A DNA stretch of 64,000 nt from Okeania sp. SIO2B3. GTDB lineage: Bacteria > Cyanobacteriota > Cyanobacteriia > Cyanobacteriales > Microcoleaceae. This document shows, in pieces, positions 56,165 to 64,000 of the stretch. A model generated the notes under the pieces. It had not been told where the DNA came from, made no database searches, and saw only the letters and a list, made by a program, of their open reading frames with translations. The stretch spans positions 562,754 through 626,753 of the forward strand of contig NZ_JAAHGH010000002.1 of assembly GCF_010672525.1 (NCBI RefSeq), given 5' to 3'. How positions within the stretch are numbered: position 1 is the stretch's first letter; each line of letters begins with the position of its first letter. The translations under genes were made by a program, and so were the position numbers.

Positions 56165-56572
56165 TCAGAAATTATTCCCTCGAACCTCTAACCTCACCCC
56201 CTCTAACACAACTTTATAATCCTCCCTATCCGGATACAACGCCACCAATTTCTCCAAAGGCTCGATCGCCCCTTCTTTATCCCCCATCTCCAACCGCACT
56301 TTAACCAAACCCTCTAAAGCATTCACATTCTCTGGCTCTCTCTCCAATACTTTCTCATATCCTTGCGCCAGTTTCTGCAACCTCTCCTCTACCGACACAA
56401 CTTCCACCGTTTCTACTTGTTGAGACTCTTGTAAACCGCTTTTAAACATATTCGCTATCCCAAACAAGGCCGTACCACTAAAAGATACAATCCCAATTAG
56501 GGAGATTATCTTTTTTAATATCTTACTTCGTTGCTGCCGAGCTTCCATATTCCGTTTCTGTGTACCTTGCAT
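56165..56572 (-). CDS. Short TPR membrane protein
   Basis: 135 residues: basic N-terminus (KRNMEARQQRSKILKK), one membrane helix (IISLIGIVSFSGTALFGIAN), and about two TPRs (LAQGYEKVLEREPENVNALE; VRLEMGDKEGAIEPLEKLVA, then LYPDREDY). It is a short paralogue of the TPR protein at 30537-31427 and a source for the fragment at 55466-55525. ATG at 56548 is an alternative start. IS605-family element C lies 232 bases upstream of the start, as element B lies upstream of the other paralogue. Confidence 0.85.
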   Translation of the reverse strand: MQGTQKRNMEARQQRSKILKKIISLIGIVSFSGTALFGIANMFKSGLQESQQVETVEVVSVEERLQKLAQGYEKVLEREPENVNALEGLVKVRLEMGDKEGAIEPLEKLVALYPDREDYKVVLEGVRLEVRGNNF

Positions 56573-56803
56573 TGGCTATTTTACTCCCAATTTCTACTTT
56601 CTCCAGTTTTCCCAATTTTAGCCAAAAAGCGATCGCTTAAGCGGTGCGGAGTATTATCGCTCCCTATCATTTCGTCCCTTGTCCCACAAAAGTCCGTTTA
56701 ATTAGTGACTTAAGCCAATATCAAATACCAACAATTCAATGCTCTGGAGTATCACAGTATGTAGGGTGGGCAAATACTGATAGATTAGTTTAGCTAGAGC
56801 GTC

Positions 56804-57161
56804 GAGAAGCCTCACAGCATAATTGAAAATTTGGTGTGAGATGAATCGACGGTAAATTAATGGGACTCGATGTCCCATTAATTTACAAATTTTATGTTAT
56901 GATAGATTTAAGCTGGTTTGAGTTAACAACCGCCAGTGATCAACCATGAAAATCAAATCAGATATGGGGTGAAATCCCAGAAATCCTAGTAATCCGTTGG
57001 GAATGTCAAATCTGATGGTGGCCCTAGGTGAGCAGCTTTTTGATTGGCCAAAAGGGCGACGGGGCATCCCGTCCTTAAAGCTCGTGGAGTCCGACGGAAT
57101 ACCGGGACTGTGAAACGAGAAGCCCACACTATACCGTCAGGTTAGTGTGGGAGTATGTCAC
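56804..57161 (+). mobile_element. Short IS200/IS605-family element C (both ends, no transposase)
   Basis: Same structure as element A, on the + strand: GAGAAGCCTCAC, the AATGGGACTCGATGTCCCATT hairpin, a structured middle (ATGGGGTGAAATCCCAG; GGTGAGCAG), then AAAGCTCGTGGAGTCCGACG, the CCCACACTA/TAGTGTGGG hairpin and GGGAGTATGTCAC. No ORF. The right half corresponds to the tnpB 3'/omega-RNA region of relic B. Confidence 0.8.
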
Positions 57162-57688
57162 TATAGATGGTTAAATGTTTGGGCGTTGCTGAATTGAAGT
57201 ATGAATGTGCGATTGTTTGGTTCTGGTCAAGCCCCCTAAATCCCCCAATTTTGGGGGACTTTTAGAGTTTTATTCCCCCCAATTTTGGCTTGCTCGGGGG
57301 GCAAAATCATACCCAGAATCAGCAACGCCAATATTTGCTTGCCTCATTACTCTCAAAGGATAAAATAACTAAGCTATCGCCCCTCTTTTTTCTAGAGCAA
57401 CAGCTTTTCAAATCGCAATATTTTAAAAGTTAAGTTCTTTGATTTTCTGTAGTTACAAAGAAATATATACGTCCGGGAAAATATATCCCTTCCTAAACTA
57501 CACTGTCAAATAAGGTTAAATAGATTGCCCTAATTATACCTAACCTTATTTGATAAGTTTTCTTTCAGTTAAGAGGGATATATTCCTAATTTTTATTTAA
57601 GCAGTTTATTTAATGTTTGTCAATAGTTTATTCTGAATTTTCTCAAATTTTTAGTCCCTAGTAATGGCAAAATATTCCTAAATTCCAC
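57162..57688. other. Intergenic: TIR element and nested palindromes
   Basis: No gene is seen. 57181-57329 is a MITE-like element. 57473-57592 has nested palindromes: an inner perfect TCAAATAAGGTTA/TAACCTTATTTGA pair and an outer ATATATCCCT/AGGGATATAT pair. Confidence 0.65.
57181..57329. mobile_element. MITE-like element, TIR GGCGTTGCTGA
   Basis: GGCGTTGCTGA near 57182 and TCAGCAACGCC ending 57329 bound about 148 bases with an internal CCCCAATTTTGGGG palindrome. Similar ends are common on cyanobacterial IS elements; no transposase is present. Confidence 0.7.
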
Positions 57689-58459
57689 CTATACAAGCTT
57701 TCTCAACCCAGAAGTCATAATTTCTGCTAAGTTATCAGCTAGTGTCCTAAAGCTTGATTTAAGTTTCCATTGGCCAACTTTTGTAGGTTGTAGAAAGCCA
57801 TGAGCTGTAACATTTCTGAGAGCTTTTGCTAATTTCACTGCCTCCTCCCAATTACAAACAGCTTGAGAGTTGACTAACCACTGGTTAATAATTCTGGCAT
57901 CACCTGCTGTTACTCCAAGGAAATCAGCGATCGCCTCATCTTCTTTATTCAACCATTTTTCAAGATTGGATTTTTCTTTAGGAGTCGGTGGTTCTAATTT
58001 CTGGTAACATGGTAGTTTACACTTGTTGATAAAATCCCGAATTATTTCTGGTTTAGTATTTCTTTCAAAATAATTCATCAACCCTTTAGCAGTAATTTCA
58101 AAACCTGCATAAGCAATCACAAGTTGCCATTGAATTCCCCGTAATTTTTCATGTTTTTTGCGAGGGGAACTATCATCGCCAATATGAGGATTTTGCCAAT
58201 CAACTGCTGCTTGCGTTAGACTTACTCCACGACAGAGAGCTTTGATAACTTTGTCTATATGCTCTGGAGTATCATAGTGGTCTTGAGAAAAATAAACAAG
58301 CTTTTCTTTTATTCTTGTGCATTTACTCTGGTCATCTTTCCAAGAGTTATCAGGTTCAAAAATCTGCCAGACTTCACTCCAAACATTTCTCAAATTTTCT
58401 GGTATTTCTTTGGAATATTCCTCCATCGTCCATGATTTTTTGTGCTTTGCATCAATCAA
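57689..58459 (-). CDS. Protein of unknown function with HEPN-like C-terminal motif
   Basis: A 256-residue soluble helical protein. The C-terminal part has WEEAVKLAKALRNVTAHGFL, which fits the R-x4-H motif of HEPN ribonuclease domains (Arg215, His220), followed by the usual terminal helix FRTLADNLAEIMTSGLRKL. The N-terminal 200 residues have no recognisable domain (WSEVWQIFEPDNSWKDD; GIQWQLVIAYAGFEITAKGL). HEPN proteins often act in toxin-antitoxin and phage-defence systems, but a partner gene is not seen: the next gene on this strand upstream is gltS, 225 bases away. Function is not assigned. Confidence 0.65.
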   Translation of the reverse strand: MIDAKHKKSWTMEEYSKEIPENLRNVWSEVWQIFEPDNSWKDDQSKCTRIKEKLVYFSQDHYDTPEHIDKVIKALCRGVSLTQAAVDWQNPHIGDDSSPRKKHEKLRGIQWQLVIAYAGFEITAKGLMNYFERNTKPEIIRDFINKCKLPCYQKLEPPTPKEKSNLEKWLNKEDEAIADFLGVTAGDARIINQWLVNSQAVCNWEEAVKLAKALRNVTAHGFLQPTKVGQWKLKSSFRTLADNLAEIMTSGLRKLV

Positions 58460-58624
58460 AAAAGAGGCGATCGCTATTTATCGCCTTTACAATTATTCGC
58501 AAATTTTTCTGTTGTCTGCTAATTGTAGTGCAACGTGCGTTGCAACTAACCCTACGGCTAGAGTTTATACTACGGTTCCCGAGAAATCTGAGTAATATAA
58601 TTCCTTCGATCATTATACAATGTG

Positions 58625-58672
58625 TAGGGGCGTTAGCGCAGCTTTGCGTTCGCAAATGGCCATTCGCCCCTA
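58625..58672. repeat. Inverted repeat TAGGGGCG...CGCCCCTA
   Basis: Hairpin between gltS and the HEPN-like gene, same family as 2562-2611. It could end gltS transcription in part, but there is no T-run directly after it. Confidence 0.55.
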
Positions 58673-58683
58673 AAATATTTTTC

Positions 58684-61600
58684 CTAAACCTTCACAGCAA
58701 CCTTCTCTTCAGCATCAACACTTGCTTGTGGTGTACCCGCTTCTGAAGGAGGCACAACTTGATAAAACTTCGGCAAATACTCAGACCAACTTGCCAAAAT
58801 AATCTTCGCCTTCTCACTTCCAGTCCGATCAACGTGCAATGAAATCAAATCCTGCAACTGCGCCTCACCTTCTGGAGTACAAACACGCTGAATAGAAACG
58901 ATTTCATTATTCACCCTGGTTGGAAAATCACCATCCTCATCCAAGAAATAAGCAATTCCACCAGTCATACCAGCGCCGACATTCCGACCTGTCTTACCCA
59001 AACAAACAATCACACCACCAGTCATATATTCACAAGCATGGTCGCCAGCCCCCTCAATAACTGCCTTACCCATAGAATTCCGGACAGCAAAACGTTCCCC
59101 TGCTTGACCATTTGCAAACAAAATTCCACCAGTAGCACCATACAAACAAGTATTGCCAATAATTACATTTGTTGCCGGGTCGTAACCAGTTTTGGCAGGT
59201 GGCTTAATAATAATCTCTCCACCGTGCATTCCCTTACCAACATAATCATTCGCATCACCTCGTAATGTTAAAGTCATTCCTGGCAAGTTGAAAGCGCCAA
59301 AGCTCTGGCCAGCACTACCATTAAACATCAGATTAATCTGCCCTTCAAAACCAGTATTACCATAACGAGCAGCGATCGCTCCTGCCAACCTGGCTCCCAC
59401 TGTACGGTCGGTATTGACTAATTTTATTGTCTTGGTAACAGTTCCCTGGTTGCGAATTGTAGCCTGAATTTCTCGGTCATCCAGTAGCACATCATCTAAA
59501 ACACAGCCATTGCTGTGAACAGTTTCATGGTTTAACCAACCCCGGTCACTGCGAGTATCTGGCAACTTGAGCAAACAATCTAAGTTTAAAGCTGCTGTTT
59601 TTGTTAACTGTACATTTTCCCGTACTTTCAGCAAGTCAGCACGACCCATCACTTCACTCAGAGAGCGATAACCTAACTTTGCCAAAATACTCCGTACTTC
59701 CTCAGCAATAAACCAGAAGAAATTAACCACATTTTCTGGCACCCCAGTAAATTTCTTACGCAACTTTTCCTGCTGAGTTGCCACACCCACCGGGCAACTA
59801 TTGGTATGACAAATTCGTGCCATGATACAACCTTCAGCAATCATAGCAATAGACCCAAAACCATATTCTTCTGCTCCCATTAAGGCCGCCATGAGTACAT
59901 CCCAACCAGTCTTCAGACCGCCATCAACCCGGAGAGTTACCCGATCGCGTAACTGATTGTCCATCAACACCCGATGCACCTCACTCAAACCCAACTCCCA
60001 AGGACTACCTGCGTGTTTGATTGAACTTAAGGGGGAAGCACCTGTACCACCATCGTGACCAGAAATTTGAATCACGTCAGCATTTGCTTTAGCTACACCA
60101 GCAGCGATCGTACCAATACCAATTTCTGCTACCAACTTCACCGACACACCAGCATTAGGATTAATTTGGTGGAGGTCAAAAATCAATTGTGCCAAATCCT
60201 CAATGGAGTAAATATCATGGTGAGGAGGGGGTGAAATCAACGTAACTCCTGCTTTAGAACGACGGAGTGTGGCAATGTAGTTACTTACCTTTTTACCAGG
60301 CAACTGACCGCCTTCACCTGGTTTTGCACCCTGAGCAACTTTAATTTCTATCTGTTTGGCATTCATCAGATATTCTGGAGTCACACCAAACCGACCAGAA
60401 GCAACCTGTTTAATTGCAGAAGAAGCAGTGTCACCATTTTGTAATCCCTTGAGATGAGGGAACAAAACAGACAAACCTTGACCGTTAATATCATCTAATA
60501 CCTTAAATCTTGTGGGGTCTTCGCCACCTTCCCCAGAATTAGACTTACCTCCTATCCGGTTCATAGCGATCGCTAAAGTTTCATGTGCTTCCCGTGACAA
60601 TGACCCCAGAGACATTCCACCAGTACAGAAACGTTTCATTATTTCTGCTACGGGTTCCACTTCTTCTACAGGGATGGGAGAGTGATCGCTATTAAAATCC
60701 AACAAATCCCGTAAAGCAGTTATAGGTCGCCCTTGCAAATATTTTCGGTAAACTTCATAGTGGTCGTACCCGGATGTTTCTGGTTGTTTACCATTGCCAT
60801 TACCATCATTAAAAGTAGCAACTGCTTTATGGAGTGTTTTCGCCATCTCCGGACTATTCATGTGATATTCCCCGGTGGGGCGATATTGCACAAACCCATA
60901 ATTCTCCAACTTCTTAATATTCAATTCTGGGAATGCCCGACTGTGGAAAGCGATCATCTCTTGTGCTAACTCTGCTACTGTTAAACCACCTACGCGAGAA
61001 GTAGTTCCTCGGAAAGCAAGTTCCAACAAATCTCCACCAATACCGATCGCCTCAAAAATCTGTGCGCCTTGATAAGAAGACAACAAAGAAATTCCCATTT
61101 TAGAGAGAATTTTTAATAACCCCGCTTCTACTGCTTTGCGATAATTTTTCTGAGCTTCTTCGATAGTAATTTTTGCAATCTTACCCCGTTCCATTTGTTT
61201 TTGAACTGTTGAGTTCGACCACCAAGAACGTACAGATTCTAATGCTAAATAAGGATGAACTGCACTAGCTCCATAACCAATCAAACAAGCAAAATGATGA
61301 GTACTCCAACATTGAGCTGTTTCTACCACCAAAGACGCCTTCATTCGTAATTGTTCTTTTATCAAATGATGGTGAACTGCGCCCACAGCTACTAAAGGAG
61401 GAATATAAGCCAACTCAGCATTAATTCCTCCCTCAATTTTGTCAGATAAAATAATAATTTCCTGACCATTTTTAACTGCTGTTGCTGCTTGTTCGCACAA
61501 ATTATTTACTGCTATTTGTAATCCTTCTGGTCCATTAGCTATAGGAAAGACAGTAGATAAAGTTTCTGTAGCAAATTCTGACTCGTAAACTTCCCTTAAT

Positions 61601-63369
61601 TCTGCTTCATTTAACAGTGGTGATTCTATCTTTAATAACCGTGCATTTTCTGGGTTAATTTCTAATAAGTTACCCCGCTTACCTAGCAGCATATTTAGTG
61701 ACATTACCATACCTTCCCGGAGAGGGTCTATAGGAGGATTTGTCACTTGAGCAAACCTCTGCTTGAAATAGTCATACAGTAAATGAGGCTTTTGAGAAAG
61801 CACTGCCAGAGGAATGTCATCTCCCATACAAAATGTTGGCTCTTTTCCTAGATTTGCCATGTCAGAAATCACCATATCTAGGTCTTCTAAACTATAGCCA
61901 AAAGCTGTTTGTGACTTCAGCAAAGTTTGTGAATCCAACTTAGTATTAGTAACAAAAGGTTGCTTTGTTATCTGCTTTCTTTGTTGTAACCATTCTCCCA
62001 AAGGAAACTGCTTACTAATACGTTTTTTAATCTCCCAATTTTTCAGAATTTCATTAGTCGCTAAATCTACAGCAATCATTTGTCCGGGCCCGAGGCGACC
62101 TTTTTCGACTATTTCTGCCTCCGGTATTTCTACAACTCCTGCTTCAGATGCCACAATTATTAGATCGTTATTTGTAATGCAATAACGCGCTGGTCGCAAA
62201 CCATTCCGGTCTAGAGCTGCTCCTACCTGTTTGCCATCACTAAACACCAATAATGCCGGACCATCCCAAGCTTCCTGCAAACCACTGTAATATTCATAAA
62301 AATCAACAATTTCTGGATGCTCTGACAAGTCCGGTTGATTTCTGTATGCTTCCGGCACCATGATCATCAATGTTTCCAGTGGTGAACGCCCGGAACGTAC
62401 AATTAATTCCATCACGTTGTCTAGATTTGCCGAATCACTACTGTCAGCATTTACAAAGGGTTTTAATTCATTTAACCGCGCTCCCCAAGTCGATGAACTT
62501 AGACTAGACTCCCGAGCTTTCATCCAGTTAATATTTCCCAACAGAGTGTTAATTTCTCCATTGTGACCAAGCAAACGCATCGGTTGAGCCAGAGGCCATC
62601 GAGGCATTGTATTTGTGCTGAAGCGTCGGTGGTAAACTGCAAAGGCGCTCTCGTAGGTTGGGTTTTGCAGGTCTGTGTAAAATTCTCCCAAAACAGCAGA
62701 TCGCACCATTCCTTTGTATACAATAGTGCGACTGGAGAAAGAACAAATATAAGCATCTACTCCCCAAACAAAACCTTCTGCTTCTAAAGCACAACCAATA
62801 TTACGACGTATTAAGTAGAGCGATCGTTCTAAATTATCTCCTTGCAATGTTTCTGAAGCTACAATTAGCTGTTCAATCTGTGGTTGATTTGCCCGTGCTT
62901 GTGGTCCTAATACTTCTGGTCTGACTGGTACAACTCTCCAACCAACCACTTTTAAACCTTCTTTAGTAATTACTTTTTCAATTATTTGGCGTGCCTGTGC
63001 TGCCTTATCTTCTGTTTGGGGTAAAAATATCATTGCCACCCCACAGCGTTCAGTATCTAACTCCAAATTTTCAGATAATAATTTCCACGGAATTTGACTC
63101 ATTAAACCTGCTCCATCTCCTGAGTCTTGGTCTGCACTACAGCCACCACGATGTTCTAAGCAAGTTAGAGCAGGTAAAGCTTTCATCATAATTTCATGAC
63201 TCTTTTTTCCTGATGGATGAGCAATGAAACCTACCCCACAAGCATCTCGTTCTTCTACTAGCCATCTTTGGCCGTTATAAGTTTCTTTGTTGACTTTTAG
63301 ATTTATGGGCGCGGAGATTTGTTTGTGTTGAGAATCGTTACTAATTTGATCCATGTTTAATTTACTCAT
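58684..63369 (-). CDS. gltS: Ferredoxin-dependent glutamate synthase (Fd-GOGAT)
   Basis: This enzyme makes two glutamates from glutamine and 2-oxoglutarate with reduced ferredoxin, the main ammonium assimilation route with glutamine synthetase. From ATG 63369 (MSKLNMDQ) it has about 1561 residues; the frame extends to a GTG at 63399 without support. The propeptide ends before the catalytic Cys in [12 protein letters not shown]. The class II amidotransferase domain ([38 protein letters not shown], then HNGEIN), the central domain, the FMN-binding synthase ([47 protein letters not shown]), the 3Fe-4S Cys cluster ([15 protein letters not shown]) and the C-terminal GXGXG helix domain are in order. 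No NtcA box of the GTA-N8-TAC form was found upstream by eye. Confidence 0.96.
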   Translation of the reverse strand: MSKLNMDQISNDSQHKQISAPINLKVNKETYNGQRWLVEERDACGVGFIAHPSGKKSHEIMMKALPALTCLEHRGGCSADQDSGDGAGLMSQIPWKLLSENLELDTERCGVAMIFLPQTEDKAAQARQIIEKVITKEGLKVVGWRVVPVRPEVLGPQARANQPQIEQLIVASETLQGDNLERSLYLIRRNIGCALEAEGFVWGVDAYICSFSSRTIVYKGMVRSAVLGEFYTDLQNPTYESAFAVYHRRFSTNTMPRWPLAQPMRLLGHNGEINTLLGNINWMKARESSLSSSTWGARLNELKPFVNADSSDSANLDNVMELIVRSGRSPLETLMIMVPEAYRNQPDLSEHPEIVDFYEYYSGLQEAWDGPALLVFSDGKQVGAALDRNGLRPARYCITNNDLIIVASEAGVVEIPEAEIVEKGRLGPGQMIAVDLATNEILKNWEIKKRISKQFPLGEWLQQRKQITKQPFVTNTKLDSQTLLKSQTAFGYSLEDLDMVISDMANLGKEPTFCMGDDIPLAVLSQKPHLLYDYFKQRFAQVTNPPIDPLREGMVMSLNMLLGKRGNLLEINPENARLLKIESPLLNEAELREVYESEFATETLSTVFPIANGPEGLQIAVNNLCEQAATAVKNGQEIIILSDKIEGGINAELAYIPPLVAVGAVHHHLIKEQLRMKASLVVETAQCWSTHHFACLIGYGASAVHPYLALESVRSWWSNSTVQKQMERGKIAKITIEEAQKNYRKAVEAGLLKILSKMGISLLSSYQGAQIFEAIGIGGDLLELAFRGTTSRVGGLTVAELAQEMIAFHSRAFPELNIKKLENYGFVQYRPTGEYHMNSPEMAKTLHKAVATFNDGNGNGKQPETSGYDHYEVYRKYLQGRPITALRDLLDFNSDHSPIPVEEVEPVAEIMKRFCTGGMSLGSLSREAHETLAIAMNRIGGKSNSGEGGEDPTRFKVLDDINGQGLSVLFPHLKGLQNGDTASSAIKQVASGRFGVTPEYLMNAKQIEIKVAQGAKPGEGGQLPGKKVSNYIATLRRSKAGVTLISPPPHHDIYSIEDLAQLIFDLHQINPNAGVSVKLVAEIGIGTIAAGVAKANADVIQISGHDGGTGASPLSSIKHAGSPWELGLSEVHRVLMDNQLRDRVTLRVDGGLKTGWDVLMAALMGAEEYGFGSIAMIAEGCIMARICHTNSCPVGVATQQEKLRKKFTGVPENVVNFFWFIAEEVRSILAKLGYRSLSEVMGRADLLKVRENVQLTKTAALNLDCLLKLPDTRSDRGWLNHETVHSNGCVLDDVLLDDREIQATIRNQGTVTKTIKLVNTDRTVGARLAGAIAARYGNTGFEGQINLMFNGSAGQSFGAFNLPGMTLTLRGDANDYVGKGMHGGEIIIKPPAKTGYDPATNVIIGNTCLYGATGGILFANGQAGERFAVRNSMGKAVIEGAGDHACEYMTGGVIVCLGKTGRNVGAGMTGGIAYFLDEDGDFPTRVNNEIVSIQRVCTPEGEAQLQDLISLHVDRTGSEKAKIILASWSEYLPKFYQVVPPSEAGTPQASVDAEEKVAVKV

Positions 63370-63399
63370 AATATTGTAAACTTTAAGTGAGGGTTTCAC

Positions 63400-64000
63400 C
63401 CTTTATATAAGTGTTCATCTCATCCTATTGCTACTTGCTTGGGATAAATACACTACAAAACAAACCACATAATTGAGTGAAATTTTAATATTGTTTGAAG
63501 GTTGATATAATACTTTGGTATTGGTATAGTATTTCGCGTTTTCCTCATTTTCTTTACAAAGATATAAGATTTTACAAAAATAGCTCGCTAATATATCAAC
63601 CACGAAAACCTACAACACCACTGTTTTTGCTATTTTATCAACTATCTTAACGATTGCTTGAAAATAATTATGATACAAAAAATACTCTAAGTTATACTCA
63701 ACTGATGTATTATGAAACACGCAGCTCACGCTAATTTCTTATTTGTCGATTGATTTAAATTTATAGTGCGATCTTTCCCAATTATGTTTCAACCTAATAT
63801 GAGTATGAGCTTGAATCTTGCTTTCATGCTTATCGCTTATAGCTCATCATTTAGTTAGAATTATTTTACTTATTATAGTCGAGTGTTTATTAGATCGAGT
63901 AGGCTTATATATTTTTTAATTTTTCACTCTTAATAGATTTATCTAAAATCTAAAAAAAAAATTAGATTGATTTATGTATGGACATATATCTAAAATTAGG
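63400..64000. other. Upstream region of gltS, no gene seen
   Basis: Six hundred AT-rich bases with no convincing ORF or repeat family. The gltS promoter must lie here or further upstream; no clear boxes were found. Confidence 0.5.

Noticed and set aside
56897-57127. 76-residue minus-strand ORF in element C
   Set aside because: It is antisense to the conserved structured right end of the IS605-type element; no protein pattern.
63415-63603. 62-residue minus-strand ORF upstream of gltS
   Set aside because: AT-rich, Cys/Tyr/Asn-rich composition without start signal or recognisable pattern; likely chance.
63400-64000. NtcA-binding site upstream of gltS
   Set aside because: No GTA-N8-TAC with a suitable -10 box could be found by eye, so no regulatory site is called.

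Overview
The window comes from an AT-rich cyanobacterium, most likely a filamentous, non-heterocystous one related to Trichodesmium, Okeania or Microcoleus. The phylum is supported by the chlorophyll genes chlH and chlD, ferredoxin-dependent glutamate synthase, a tmRNA with an ANNIVPFARK-type tag, GCGATCGC (HIP1) octamers, PEP-CTERM proteins and heptamer tandem repeats. The genus is an inference. Genes are separated by long repeat-filled spacers, which is a main trait of this genome.

Layout. 1-2473: 3' part of chlH, with an in-frame Ser/His-rich repeat insertion. 2474-9248: small genes (H-type lectin, truncated RAYT transposase, FG-GAP PEP-CTERM protein, VWA protein) among REPs, MITEs and an IS605-type remnant. 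9249-17489: lipid-A-disaccharide-synthase-like protein, membrane Ser/Thr kinase, tmRNA (ssrA), two tandem putative sRNA genes, a PEP-CTERM protein, chlD. 18780-21716: a 978-residue Macro-SLOG-GUN4-pentapeptide-REC-REC fusion, the most unusual single-gene sensor here. 22690-36913: periplasmic M48 protease, NTF2-like protein, TM2 protein, FMN alpha-hydroxy-acid oxidase, CoA-binding protein, membrane protein, TPR protein bracketed by two IS605-family remnants, conserved cyanobacterial protein, homocysteine-biosynthesis-type protein, and a pseudogene split by a MITE.

37017-55442 is one surface-glycan locus. On the + strand are a methyltransferase, a type IV pilin and an OGT-like GT41. On the - strand is a compact seven-gene operon: GT2, cyclase-family hydrolase, CMP-sugar-type cytidylyltransferase, 2-hydroxyacid dehydrogenase, SDR, a 2280-residue protein carrying methyltransferases, a DUF115 domain and three glycosyltransferase domains, and a 996-residue FkbM-TPR-GT61 protein. 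The last two end in the same ~125-residue tail. I infer synthesis and transfer of a methylated, possibly CMP-activated sugar onto pilin or another surface product.

55443-64000: relics of a toxin-antitoxin pair and a TPR gene, an intact TPR paralogue, a third IS605-family element, a protein with a HEPN-like motif, and gltS.

Repeat families seen more than once include TIR elements beginning AGGACTTACGCA, ATATCATGTCCGG, TTAGGGTTTGCTGA, TATAGCGCTG and CAATAGACAT; GTTGGGTT REPs; hairpins around GGGCATCTTGCCC; and short IS605-type elements with left and right ends but no transposase. Several are nested in one another or in genes.
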